Notes under the pieces: generated by a model
What the model was told of the DNA's origin: nothing
The model's input: only the letters and a program-made list of their open reading frames with translations
Database searches by the model: none
From: Adiantum capillus-veneris
Taxonomy: Eukaryota; Streptophyta; Polypodiopsida; Polypodiales; Pteridaceae
DNA: 64,000 nucleotides
Direction: 5' to 3'
Assembly: GCA_014529385.2 (NCBI GenBank)
Contig: CM043957.1
Span: 66,795,503 to 66,859,502, forward strand
Translations under genes and position numbers: made by a program
In this document: positions 10,558 to 21,118 of the stretch, in pieces
Numbering within the stretch: position 1 is the stretch's first letter
Layout: every line of letters starts with the position of its first letter

Positions 10558-11507
10558 CAGGGTCTGCTAAGGAGAACAATGCTTTTGAAAAGCTTATCTC
10601 TCAACCTTTGCTTACACTACCAGATCTCTCAAAGCCATTTGAGGTCCAATGTGATGCTTGTGGTGATTGCCTTGGAGCTGCTTTGCTTCAAGAAGGGCAT
10701 GCCATAGGCTATGAAAGTCGAAGGCTCGACCCTATTGAGCAAGCTCTAGGCATATATGAAAAGGAACTCCTTGCAGTTCTACATGCCTTAGACTCATGGA
10801 AGCATTATTTATTGGGGACTCCTTTCATTCTGAGAACGGATCATCAAAGTCTTAAGTACTTCATGACGTAGACCAAGCTCTCCGACAAACAAATGAGGTG
10901 GGCAAATTTCCTTTTGCAATTTCATTTTCATATTGGTCACATTGCTGGCAAGCATAATCAAGTAGCCGATGCACTCTCAAGACGACCGAGAGTGAATGCG
11001 GTTTCCATAGCAACTCACAATGATCTATCTTCAATGATAGATGAGTATGCTATTGATCCCGATTTTTGAGATGTGATTTCAGCCCTTGCATTAGGGAAGA
11101 AAGAGGAACCATTTACTTTACAAGATGGTTATCTTCTCTATGGCAATAGACTATGTGTTACTAACTCACTCCGTGAGAAAGTAATGTATGAATCTCATGC
11201 TCCTCCTTATGCAGGGCATAGAGGGATTTAGTCTACCCTAAAGGAAATTGAAACATATTTCTATTGGCCTACCATGAAATCGAACATACAAGAGTATGTT
11301 TCTAAATGTGTGGTATGCCAAAAGACAAAATTTGATAGAGGGAAGCAACCTGGATTGATTCAACCATTGCCAATCCCTAATTCACCATGGGAGAGCATAT
11401 CCATGGATTTTATCTTTGGATTGCCTAAGTCTATCCATGGGAATACGGGAATATGGACGATAGTAGACAGGTTCAGTAAACAAGCTCATTTTATACCTGT
11501 CAAAAAG
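10558..11507 (+). pseudogene. Chromovirus pol, part 1: RT tail, RNase H, integrase start
   Basis: The protein reads from the end of RT (NAFEKLISQPLLTLPDLSKP) into RNase H: CDACGDCLGAALLQEGHAIG, the ELLAVLHALDSWKHYL block and RTDHQSLKYFMT, ending at ADALSRRP near 10990. Next come the integrase HHCC region (GHRGI, then CVVCQKTKF) and the first catalytic block SMDFIFGLPKSIHGNTGIWTI, ending HFIPVKK at the copia A insertion. In-frame stops: TAG after YFMT (about 10869) and after HRGI (about 11229), both fitting CAG to TAG, and TGA after DPDF. The RT core is absent on the left, so the element is truncated there. It resumes at 16905 with the frame continuing ...VKK|TIKAHQME. Confidence 0.85.
11503..11507. 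other. Target-site duplication AAAAG (left) of copia A
   Basis: AAAAG lies directly before the LTR at 11508 and again at 16905-16909 after the right LTR. Removing the element and one copy restores the chromovirus integrase frame. Confidence 0.9.
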
Positions 11508-11713
11508 TGAAGTCGTGAGTGGAAGCTTAGATCGGCTCACACACACACACACACATCTTACACAATACGCAGAAAATTTGTTGAAGGGTTATCTCCCAAA
11601 TCTTATTATTCACACAAGTATATGTGAGTATATACAAAGAGTTAGTGATAAGTGAGTTAGGCGGGCGGGCGGCCATATCCGTATAAGAGGCCACTTGGGC
11701 TTTAATCCCAACA
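11508..11713 (-). repeat. 3' LTR of copia A
   Basis: Read on the minus strand it starts TGTTGGGATTAAAGCCCAAG and ends in CA (TG...CA borders seen as TGAAGTC...CCAACA on the + strand). It aligns throughout with 16685-16904, apart from indels in the CACACA tract and scattered substitutions. Confidence 0.92.
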
Positions 11714-11725
11714 ACCTCCCACTTA
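11714..11725 (-). other. Polypurine tract of copia A
   Basis: On the minus strand TAAGTGGGAGGT directly precedes the 3' LTR. This is the plus-strand DNA primer site used in reverse transcription. Confidence 0.8.
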
Positions 11726-11797
11726 AAGTCCAATGTGTCATTTTAAGTAACTGTAAATCTATGAACATAAATGTACAAAGATTTACATGGTTGTCAT

Positions 11798-13241
11798 CTA
11801 TCCAATGCCCAATAACTCACGACAATGTACAAAGCCCTCTCCTGGAAGTCCCTTTGTGAGTAGATCAGCAGGATTGTCCTTGGTGTGGATCTTTAGCAGT
11901 TGTATCTGCTTGTCTTCAAGTACTTCCCTAATGAAGTGATATTTCACATCAATATGCTTAGTCTTTGAATGGAGCACTGGATTCTTTGCCAATTGTATAG
12001 CACTTTGACTATCACAATATAACTCTGGCATATCTACTTTGATTTCCAAGTCTGCTACCAATCTAACAAGCCAAATAGCTTATTTGCATACCTCATTTGC
12101 TGCAACATACTGAACTTCTGTAGTAGACTGCGTAATACAATCTTGTAATCAAGATCGCCATGATATGGCACCTCCAGCCAATGTAAAGAAATAGCCTGAT
12201 GTAGATCTCCTCTTATCCAAGTCTCCTGCATAATTTGAGTCAGTGTATCCTTGGACACTCAAATCCTGACTACCATGGCATATGCGCATGCTCTTTGTAT
12301 GTTTTAAGTATCTCATGATACCTTTCACTGCCTCCCGATGTTGCTTGCCGGGATTTGACATATATCTGCTCCCACTGCAAATGCAATATCCGGACGTGTA
12401 GCAATCATTCCATACATCAAACTCCCACATGCAGACGCATATTGCACTGTATCCATTTCAACCTTTTCCACCTCAGGCTGTGGGCAATCTTGGTTGCTTA
12501 GTTTCACATATGACGGCAAAGGTGTCATCAATGCCTTTCCCCTGTCCATATTTTCAACACCTTGTCAATATACTCTTCCTGAGATAAGTAAAGCATCTTC
12601 TTTGACCTATCTCACTGGATACGCATACCCAGTATATGACGTGCCTCACCCATGTCTTTCATGTCAAAAACCTTTGCCATTTTTTACTTAAGAGCTGAAA
12701 TTTCTGCCATTTGTCTACCAGCAAGTAACATGTCATCCACATACAAGATGAGGATTATCAAGCTACCATACTTAGCTTGTCGAGTATACAGGCAATGATC
12801 TGTCTCAATTCTCTTGTATCCTTGAGAAATCATAAATTGGTGAAACTTCTCTTTGTCATAGAGACTCTTTCTCAAACGACATACCAATTTCTCTTTGCCT
12901 TTCTCAACATACCCTTTTGGCTACTGCATATAAACCTCCTCATGCAAATCTCCATGAAGAAATGTCGTTTTCACATCCATCGGATGTGAATGCAGATCAT
13001 GGTTGGCAACCAAAGCAAGTACACTTCTCAATGTTGTCATCTTGACAACTGGTGAAAAGACTTCATCAAAATCTATTTTGTGTTCTTGCTTAAAACCCTT
13101 AGCAACCAACCGTGCTTTGTATTTTGGCTGTCCATCATGAGGAGTAAGCTTATACCTGTAAACCCACTTACAAGGTAGAGCTTTCTTGCCCTCTGGAAAT
13201 TGAACCAAATCCCACGTTTGATTCTTATGGAGAGCCGTCAT
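11798..13241 (-). pseudogene. Copia A reverse transcriptase and RNase H, broken
   Basis: Read right to left: the RT N-terminus (NQTWDLVQFPEGKKALPCKW, then ARLVAKGFKQ and DFDEVFSPVVKMTTLRSVLA), the DVKTTFLHGDLHEEVYMQ block, a TAG stop before PKGY, then LRKSLYDKEKFHQFMIS, where about ten residues of the usual SLYGLKQSPRQWY block are deleted. The catalytic YVDDMLLAG lies near 12730-12705. RNase H follows in several frames: YTDSNYAGDLDKRRSTSGYF, then ELYCDSQSAIQLAKNPVLHS, KHIDVKYHFIRE and NPADLLTKGLPGEGF, ending at a stop at 11798. Multiple frameshifts make it inactive. Confidence 0.88.
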
Positions 13242-14661
13242 CTATGATTGCATGGCCAACTGCCATTTTTTTGAGTCAACCACTTGTACTTCCTCCTTGT
13301 AACAAGATGGGACTTCGCAATCCGTGAGCATGACATAATTTAGAGGTGGCACATAACAATCAGGTGGTTTGGAGACACGCTCAGAACGTCTCACCACAAC
13401 TGATTCTACCTCTCTAGCCACTATAGGCTGTTCCTGAGCCTCACCATGCTGTCTTGATGTGCTAGCACTAGGTCCATATTCCCTAAAGACAACTCTTCTG
13501 ATCTCCTCTATCTTCTCTGGCTTAGCGTGAAACTTGGATTCATTGAAATGCACATCATTGCTACGAATAACTTTTCTGAACTCATGATCCCAAAGCCGGT
13601 AACCCATCTCGCCCGATTCTCCGTAGCCAAGAAATATACACTTCTTGCTCTTTGGTTCTAACTTATTCCGGAACTCATTAGGAATATGGCTATAAGCTTC
13701 ACAACCAAAGACTCTAAAATGCTTATATGAAGGTGACTTGCCTGTCCATAGCATCTCGGCCACTTCTCTCTTATCCCCAGAACCCTACTAGGAGATCTGT
13801 TGATCAAATGGACTGTTGTAGCCACTGCTTCCTCCCAAAATCCATCAGGAAACTCAGTATTTGACAACATGCTTCTGACCTTCTCTTGTATGGTCATATT
13901 CATATGTTCTGCAACTCCATTTTGTGAAGGATTGTATGGTGCAGTAAGTTCCGCTTTATTCCTTTTTCTTCAAAAAAGTCTTGAAAAGCTTTGGAAACGT
14001 ACTCTCCACCATTGTCAGTTCTTAAGCACTTTAGCTTCTGACCACTCTGATTCTCCACAAGCTGCAAGAATGTCTTAAAGACCTTGAGCACCTCATCCTT
14101 GTGCTTCAAGAAGTAAACCCATACTTTGCGAGAATAGCCATCTATGAATGTACAAAAGTACGCTACTCCCCCTTGTGACAAACTAGGCATTGGTCCGCAT
14201 AGATCATCGTGCACAAGAGCTAACCGTTTGTCCCTACGATTCCTCTTTGATCTGTGCAGTTCCTGTGTTTGCTTACCATAAACACAATGCTCACAAAACT
14301 CAAAATCTTGAAATGAAAATCCAGGCAAATAACCGTAACGAGAAAGTTTTTCCATTCCTCTTTTTGACATATGTCCTAGCCTACGATGCCACAGTGACAC
14401 ACTTGGCTGCTCAATCACATTAATTACATGGTTTTTAACCTCTAAAACATGTAAAGTGTACAGAGTTCCTGACTTGCTTCCATGTGCTACAGTCATCGAA
14501 CCTTTGGAGATCTTCCAAGTGCTGTTCCCAAAAACTATCACATAACCCACATCATCCAAATTCCCTGTACTGATCAAGCTCTTTCGGATTGCTGGAACAT
14601 GTCTGACATTCTTGAGCCATAAAGAAGATCCATTCTGAAACTTCAACTGCACATCTCCCAC
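13242..14661 (-). pseudogene. Copia A integrase, broken
   Basis: The 14661-13900 frame has the GAG-pre-integrase/zinc region (SLWHRRLGHMSKRGMEKLSR, then CEHCVYGKQ) and the first catalytic aspartates in LVHDDLCGPMPSLSQGGVAY and FIDGYSRKVWVYFLK; the second catalytic block is CLRTDNGGEYVSKAFQDFF. After a frameshift the glutamate-side block (VRSMLSNTEFPDGFWEEAVA, then VHLINRSPSRVLG) continues at 13903-13658 and the C-terminal part (FRVFGCEAYSHIPNEFRNKL, then KKCIFLGYGESGEMGYRLWD) at 13763-13242. A stop separates it from RT. The enzyme would insert element cDNA into the genome; here it cannot be made whole. Confidence 0.88.
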
Positions 14662-14679
14662 TCCAAGTATGTCACAAAC

Positions 14680-15726
14680 CTACTCATTGCCAAGTCTGAC
14701 ATAATTTTTAGTAGCCACATATGATGTAAACCACTCTTTGTGCGGAGAAACATGTAAAGATGTCCCTGAGTCGATAATCCAATCACTCATAGCATGTCCA
14801 TCCTCTGCAGTCAAGAAAACAGAATCAAGATTTCTTGTGAGGAAGATTTCACCAGCTGCTATACCAGAATCACTGTCTGAACCAGATCCTGTGACATTCA
14901 CCTCTTCAATCTTCACTGAACTCTTCTTTTCATCTTGCTCAGAACTCTTTGTTTTGCCTTTTTCTTGTTTCCACTTCATACACACTCTCTTCATGTGACC
15001 CTTCTTGCCACAATGGTAGCATTCTATGTCATCCTTTGACTTTGAGTCACGAGACTTACTTCGGTTTTGTGCCTTCTTACCCTTCTTCTCTTTAGACTGT
15101 TGTCTCCCTCGAACGACCAAAGCACTATTGCCTTTGCCTTTGTCAATGTTATTCCTGTTCACTTGCTCTGTGAGAAAGCTGCCTTCTACATTGGCACTTG
15201 TAAGACCTTCTGGCGTGACAGAATTACTTAACGCTATGCGAAAAGTATCCCAATTGTCTGGCAAAGTGATTAAGCGAAACATAGCCTTCACTGAATCTGG
15301 AAAGACTATCTCCTGTGATGTTAACTGGATGAAAATTGTGTGAAATTCATTGAGATGATTTGACATGGCTGTCCCTTCCTTCATCTTCAAATCCACCAAT
15401 TTATTGAGCCAGTAAATCTGAGAAGCAACACTTTGTTTCTCGTACATACCACATAGCTTTTGCCATACGCCATGCGCTGTAGTCTCTTCTGCTACGTTGA
15501 AGTAAACATTTTCTACCAGTGTCAGCATGATTGTGGAACAAGCTAAATCATCAAGCTCTTCCCACTCATCTTCAGCCATACCTTCTGGTCTCTTCCCTTT
15601 GAGCTTCAATGGCTTCACTTGTTTTTTCTGCACCAAAACCTATCAAATCTGCTTCTTCCATAATGGAAAGTTTGTGCCATCCAGCTTCTTTATGTTGTAA
15701 AGAGTCTCACTTTGAGAAGATGCCAT
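14680..15726 (-). pseudogene. gag: Copia A gag and protease start
   Basis: Gag starts MASSQSETLYNIKKLDGTNF at 15726 and reads to a TGA after WKKQI near 15640, then reopens as a 318-residue frame from 15636 (its first codon is GTG-type, so that is not a true start). Features: the LTLVENVYFNVAEETTAHGVW region, CCHC knuckle CYHCGKKGHMKRVC, a Lys/Ser/Glu-rich linker, and the protease active site WIIDSGTSLHVSPHKEWFTS near the end. A TAG stop (NE*VCDILG) at about 14680 separates it from the protease C-terminal half in the integrase frame. Confidence 0.88.
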
Positions 15727-16670
15727 GTCTGCCAAACTGTTTACTCTTGGGAAAAATCCGGCAGATTTTCCCCTACAAACTGTCCTCTGTACAGAAAAAA
15801 CAAGTTGTAAACAACAAGCTGAACACCTCTCCTCAAGAACTGTCAGTATTTTGAAAAATTTTGACAGAGTCTCCCCTGTAAACTAAGCTCTGGAAACCAA
15901 AAGATAGCTAAAAAACAATCATAAATAGCTGACCAGTGACAGATCTAAAAATCTCTGTAATATGCTATCCTGTAAGCATACACTGTCTCCTGTCTGGGCG
16001 ATCACAGAACCTGTATATGTCTCAAGACTGAACCCTGAACAATGCCTCAACGGCCTGACGCATAAGATGCAATCCTGTGTCTACACAAAGTCATACATCC
16101 TATGGGATAAAAGTCACCGAAGAGGATGCGTGTAGAGGGGAACTCCAGCAACCTAATCCACCTCACACTGGGTAACCCAACCCCCAGTGCTTGGCTTCAA
16201 AAAACATCACACACGACCCTCTCAGATGGCTCAACAAACTGCCTTGAACTAGCATACATCCTACAATAGACCAATCACTGTCCTATGACCGTTGGGGCGG
16301 TCTGTCTGGTAGCGTGACTTACAACTAGCAGACCCACAATCACAGTACATCAATCTGCAATACATGACAGTGGTGTCAAGCCGTTGTATGGCCACACCTC
16401 CCATGGAACCTGGCAAGCACAAGAGGTAGCAATGCAGCTTGCAATATATATATCTGATGATATATGTGTGTACCTGGTCTATAGATGATGCTTTGAAGAC
16501 TAATGAGTTATGTATGTCGATGCCGATATTGATGCTGACCACCTTTTGCTTGCCAATCTGCACAAGACGGGTTTCTTTGCGGTTGAAGCCTATCTTCTGA
16601 TGTAGTGCTCAGAAGGAAATTTTAAAGGTCATAAACATCTTCGAAAGGGGGGTAAAACGCATCGAACCTT
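15727..16670 (-). other. Copia A 5' leader
   Basis: Non-coding stretch between the primer site and the gag start on the minus strand; no supported ORF. Its length, about 0.94 kb, is longer than usual for a copia leader. Confidence 0.6.
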
Positions 16671-16682
16671 GCTCTGATACCA
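16671..16682 (-). other. Primer-binding site of copia A (initiator-Met tRNA)
   Basis: On the minus strand TGGTATCAGAGC, the plant initiator-Met tRNA 3'-end complement, two bases from the LTR border at 16685. Confidence 0.92.
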
Positions 16683-16684
16683 AT

Positions 16685-16904
16685 TGAAGTCACGGAGCGG
16701 AGCTTAGATCGACTCACACACCCACACATAGATACACAGACAAAGAGCTTACACAGTACGCAGAGAATTTTTTGAAGGGTTATCTCCCAAATCTTATTAT
16801 TCACACAGGTATATGTGAGTATATACAAAGAGTTAGTGATAAATGAGTTAGGCGGGCGGGCGGCCATATCCGTATAAGAGGCCACTTGGGCTTTAATCCC
16901 AACA
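16685..16904 (-). repeat. 5' LTR of copia A
   Basis: 220 bp, + strand borders TGAAGTC...CCAACA, followed by the AAAAG target duplication at 16905-16909. It is longer than its partner mainly in the CA-rich stretch. Confidence 0.92.
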
Positions 16905-17547
16905 AAAAGACTATCAAAGCCCATCAAATGGAAACCCTCTTCATTTCACAAATTTTCAAGTACCATGGCTTGCCAATGTCCATAGTGTTGGATAGAGATC
17001 CTAAAATGACCAGTAATTTCTGGAAGGGTCTCTTTGAGAATTTAGGGACAAGGCTAAACTTCTCTTCGGCCTATCATCCACAAACGGATGGCCAAAGTGA
17101 AATAGCTAACCTAACAATTCTCGATCTACTAAAAGATTATGTAACGGAAGTAGATCAAATATCCCAATGGGAGAAGTACTTACCCTTAGTGGAGTATACT
17201 TATAATAACACTATACATACTTCCACAGGAAAAGAACCTTTTTTGAGGTAATTGAGGGAAGATCAAAAAGTCCCTTGCTACTTAAGGTACATGGGAAGAT
17301 CTTCACTGCAGATGAGTATAGCCAAGACCCACAAGAATCTTTTCAAAATATTAAGGATGCTATCTCTATCTCACAGCAAAGGCAAAAGGTTGCTACTGAT
17401 AAGCATAGAAGAGCCCAAGTCTTTAAAGAAAATGATTGGGTCTTACTCAAGTTTCCCAAGGCTCGATTAAGGCACACGACAAGCAAGAATCCTACGGGAC
17501 ACCAAAAATACTATGCCAAGCTAGCAAAAAGGTACTATGGTCCCTTC
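16905..17547 (+). pseudogene. Chromovirus pol, part 2: integrase core and C-terminal region
   Basis: Continues the frame interrupted at 11507: METLFISQIFKYHGLPMSIV, second catalytic Asp in LDRDPKMTSNFWKGLF, and AYHPQTDGQSEIANLTILDL with the catalytic Glu. A one-base loss near 17245 shifts the frame after KEPF. The other frame then continues FTADEYSQDPQESFQNIKDA, KHRRAQVFKENDWVLLKFPK and YYAKLAKRYYGPF, the GPF end of the GPY/F module, where copia B is inserted at 17548. The chromodomain resumes at 40836. Confidence 0.87.
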
Positions 17548-17774
17548 TGTTGGAATTAGGGTTGCAGAGAAACGCTCACAGCTTGGAGAAGACGAAGGAA
17601 GCTCAAGGCACACAATAGAGAGTGTGTGACTTAGTGTGAAATGGAAAGATAGATAGCCCTAGAGTGATGGGCGTATATACAATGCACGGGGGAAAAAACA
17701 TCCTAAAGAGGGAAAAAATGCCATGGCGGTCCTAGTGTGTTCACACACATCACTACCATATGTATATGGTAGCA
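17548..17774 (-). repeat. 3' LTR of copia B
   Basis: 227 bp, + strand borders TGTTGGAATTAGGG...TATATGGTAGCA. It matches 32752-32953 plus 40576-40603 (the split right LTR) and the third copy at 40609-40835. Confidence 0.92.
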
Positions 17775-17785
17775 AATCCCCCCTA
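17775..17785 (-). other. Polypurine tract of copia B
   Basis: Minus strand TAGGGGGGATT directly before the 3' LTR. Confidence 0.85.
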
Positions 17786-17848
17786 GAGTGATGCGGTGAA
17801 TGAGAGCTGGCACATGAGTAAAGGGAAGTTCCATGCCCTGAGGACATG

Positions 17849-17976
17849 ATCAGTCCACAAAGGGGAGTAAGCCCAAAGCTTTGCGGAAATCTTCAAGCTT
17901 CTCACGAGACAATGCCTTTGTGAAAAGATCTGCAAGGTTGTCCTGTGTTGGCACATAAGCCAAGATGATCTCTCCT
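17849..17976 (-). pseudogene. Copia B RNase H, C-terminal end
   Basis: Reads EIILAYVPTQDNLADLFTKA and then LSREKLEDFRKALGLLPFVD followed by a stop near 17849: the typical copia polyprotein end. The hAT-like element separates it from HYHYVRERLSA at 20602-20638. Removing the hAT and one GCTGAGAG copy restores the frame. Confidence 0.9.
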
Positions 17977-17984
17977 GCTGAGAG
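17977..17984. other. 8-bp target duplication GCTGAGAG (left)
   Basis: Identical to 20602-20609 on the other side of the hAT-like element. Confidence 0.9.
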
Positions 17985-18263
17985 CAGGGATTTAATATTT
18001 ACGTAATTACCAAAAAAATTCTGTGATCACAAGGTCTTGTTGACATATTTACATAATCACAGTTAACATGATCACAAACAAGCCGGTTCAGAGCAACCTG
18101 GAAACCCACAAAAAGCCCGCCGAGCTTTTGCGTTTTCTCGACGGGCCCCGCCGAGCTTATACATTTTTCCCTACGGGCCCTCCGGGAAAACCCTAAAGCC
18201 CAGCGGGCTACAGCTTAATATCATAGAGGGCCCAAATCGGACACGTTCGGTGTTTTTTGTTGA

Positions 18264-18370
<107 letters not shown>

Positions 18371-18904
18371 CTTTGTAGGTACGTCGAGAGGAGAGAGGGG
18401 GTCGTGAGAGAAAGAGACAGAGAGAGAGATCAATGACTATCTTCGTTGTGGAGCTACGTAGTGTCGCCACAATTATAATGACTACTTGCACGCAAAAAAC
18501 AGACATCATTTGATACACTTACAACCACAAATAGCTCATAGATGCGTTAGCACATGTGCTCCAATTTGCAAGGAATGCTTGGCATTGTTGTGTAGCTTTC
18601 TCCAAGACAATTGTGATGGTGCAGTTGAATCTCCAATGCAATGAGGAGGCAAGAAGTAGCGTTAGGATGAAGTGCCATTGCACCCTAGCTTCTACAAGTA
18701 GAATAACTACTCATTATAAATGATGTTTTTAACCATAATCCGCATCATATCATAACTATCAAAAAATAAGACTTTGATATGGGAAATTGCGTTATGTCGT
18801 GTTGTTGACCCCATGGGTCAACACTCCCCCCCTCCGAATTCATGTCCTCTCTGACATCACCTCATTGTCAATGTCGGTGCAGTCTTTGTTGTTGTTTTTC
18901 TTTC

Positions 18905-19156
18905 ATGTGATTTATGTCCTTCATATCCATCTATTGTTGTCATTATAGGGCTATTGCTAGATCTAAATTCAAAAAGAATCCAATCTCGTTCAGCTTGACT
19001 CTTATCATCATGGATAGATAAAGCTACAAATTCATCCATTGGAAGTTTTTTAGTAACTTGATCACAACCTCTTTTTGTTTCCATAAATATGATCACTTTA
19101 CTTCCATCCATCATTCGCTTTAGTAAATCTGGCAATTTTGAGTATTTCTCATTCGG
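18905..19156 (-). pseudogene. Captured DEAD-box RNA helicase fragment
   Basis: Minus-strand reading: NEKYSKLPDLLKRMMDGSKV, then IIFMETKRGCDQVTKKLPMD, ALSIHDDKSQAERDWILFEF and SSNSPIMTTIDGYEGHK. It matches the start of the second RecA-like domain of p68-type (DDX5; plant RH20/RH30-like) helicases: the METK(R/K)GCDQ block, the SIHGDKSQxERD block (HD here instead of HG) and the position of the conserved PIMxATDVAARGLDV motif, which fails after PIMTTID. Similarity is lost there, possibly at an exon edge. Only about 80 residues remain, so no helicase activity is possible. Its first 90 bp are repeated in inverted orientation directly upstream. Confidence 0.85.
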
Positions 19157-19246
19157 AAGCGAATGATGGATGAAAGTAAAGTGATCATATTTATGGAAAC
19201 AAAAAGAGGTTGTGATCAAGTTACTAAACAACTTTCAATGGATGAA
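19031..19246. repeat. 90-bp near-perfect inverted repeat of the helicase fragment (foldback)
   Basis: Left arm 19031-19120, loop 19121-19156 (36 nt), right arm 19157-19246. By eye the arms differ at 3 of 90 positions. The right arm, read on the + strand, encodes RMMDESKVIIFMETKRGCDQ and continues VTKQLSMDE; the left arm encodes the same segment on the minus strand with G for E and KKLP for KQLS. A transcript from either strand would fold into a long, almost perfect hairpin. Confidence 0.93.
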
Positions 19247-20601
19247 AAACAATCATTTTGATTTGAGATTCAAAACCCATGTTTGCTAGGGGGCTTTTAA
19301 TTCTTTGCCTTCTTCGTATCAGTGGTGCCAACATTTTTCTCCATTGCTTTCAATTTAATATTGCAGACATAAGAACTAGATGTTCAGTTAAAATAAATAA
19401 AAAAACTTTTCAATATATTAGAAAAAAATCACTAAGAAAGCAATCAAATCTACACAATATGAGATTTGCAATGCACTCTAGTCAATTCCGCAATCGACCA
19501 CATATGTTCTGAGAGAACATACACATTGCAATGCACTCTCTACATGGCATTATGGAAACAAAAATAATATGAAATTGTCAATGCAATTATAAATATAATG
19601 ATTAGTTATATATCCTCTGCCATCTGAAAACAATAAGACACAACTATTTTCACATGCTACAAAGAATCATCAACATTTACATTGAAATGATGATAATTAT
19701 TTGCAAAACACACATGAAAGAAATAATGTCGATGATTGACCATCTCATGCACTAAAAATCTTTTAAATATAATACATAATTCACTCCCTATATAAACCAA
19801 TGCATAAAACAAGGCAATGAAATATTTAATACAATTACACAATTGAGGACTACTTGTACGCAATCAAGGATTGTAGCCCCCTTATCCATCCAATTAAATA
19901 TATAAAAGCTAATTTCACCCAATTAAGGATTATAGCTCTCATATTGTGCAGTGGAAATGTATATCAATTCAAATCTATGATGGTGAAAAATGCAAGACTT
20001 CAAGGATCTTTATATACCCAGTACACGAGTACAGGGCATCCAATCCTTGACTATCAACTCGTTATTTAAATATTCTCATCTTCTAAAACCAACTACAGCC
20101 CTTTTATGGACCAATGGCTTCGTCACAATGAGCATGACTCTCCAAATTCTCAATTGTTTTGGTTTACTACCTTTATGTTCTGTGAAGGATTTAAATATTT
20201 TTAGAAGTGGTTACCGAATTAAGAATCACGTTCGGCTCAAGAAAAGGACCTGTGACTCTATAACTTTAGGTCAATTCACAAGGAGATGACTATACCGGGC
20301 GCTCGGATATACTCTCGAGGGATTTGCCTAGTTAAAATGCCAAATTAAGAAGAGGTTTACTATATATAGTTTGGCCCGCCGGGCTTTCCCTTTTTCCTGG
20401 CGGGCCCGCCGGTAAAACACTACATCCCGACGGGGCCCGCCGGAAAAATGAAAAAGCCCGACGGGCCTACCGGCTCTATTGGTTTTTGCAGGTCATCATC
20501 AAGATCACGTTAACAATTAACTTGATCACGTGATTTTCTTGTGTAAATACTAGAGTTATTAAAGTAATCACACGATCATGATTACGTCAATGAAATCTCT
20601 G
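19247..20601. other. Right half of the hAT-like element, non-coding
   Basis: AT-rich sequence without a supported frame to about 20,330, then GC-rich subterminal palindromes (GGCCCGCCGGGC-like units at 20,370-20,475) and the terminal CTCTG. Confidence 0.6.
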
Positions 20602-20638
20602 GCTGAGAGCCTCTCCCTGACATAGTGGTAATGCACCT
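20602..20638 (-). pseudogene. Copia B RNase H sliver (HYHYVRERLSA)
   Basis: A 37-bp piece of the host copia lies between the hAT-like element and element C. It includes the right copy of GCTGAGAG (20602-20609) and runs up to CAATG (20639-20643). The pieces on each side join in frame, ...TKDIEVHYHYVRE..., once both insertions are removed. Confidence 0.88.
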
Positions 20639-20643
20639 CAATG

Positions 20644-21118
20644 TGCTACAACCGGAAGCCTGGCTACCCTGCAAAATACTCAAAATAGCACATAGCAAGA
20701 CATAAACAAATAAATCTACGTACCTGCCGACTCGCACAAATCCATAATCGAGCACAACCCAAATAGAGAGAGACAGAGAGCGGGAGAGAGCAAGAGAGCG
20801 CGTGTAGGCGCACCTCCTAGAGCGGAGTGCTACGCCGGCACGGCGAGAGAGAAGAGGGAAGAGGGGAGAAGAACAACGCAAACACTGGGTGCAATCTCCC
20901 CCCGTGCAAGAGTGACCATTTCCCTCTTGCACGTATCTCATTTATAGATTTCTTCAATGGTCAATGTGAGTACAAACTGGCCGGCTGGTCATAATTGGCC
21001 AAAGTTCATAAAAGAGCACTTGAATAATAAAATTTACATGATATACAAATACATTTTCATAGGCCAGTCTTTTCCACCTGTCAGCTGCAATAAGTAATGA
21101 AATGTCAATTCTATAACA
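20644..21118 (-). repeat. 3' LTR of element C
   Basis: 475 bp, borders TGCTACAACC...TCTATAACA. It contains the inverted repeat GTGCAAGAG...CTCTTGCAC at 20904-20932 and a GA-rich stretch. Confidence 0.93.

Larger units (their letters stand above)
11508..16904 (-). mobile_element. Ty1/copia element A, complete but decayed (5.4 kb)
   Basis: Flanked by 5-bp duplications AAAAG. It has two short LTRs (206 and 220 bp), a polypurine tract next to the left LTR and an initiator-Met primer site next to the right LTR, so it is transcribed leftwards. Gene order from right to left is leader, gag, protease, integrase, RT, RNase H: the copia order. The polyprotein is broken by several stops and deletions. 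It sits inside the chromovirus integrase gene. Confidence 0.93.

Noticed and set aside
10558-11507. Endogenous pararetrovirus (caulimovirus) polymerase
   Set aside because: RNase H is followed by an integrase, and a chromodomain closes the frame further on; these are Ty3/gypsy features absent from caulimoviruses.
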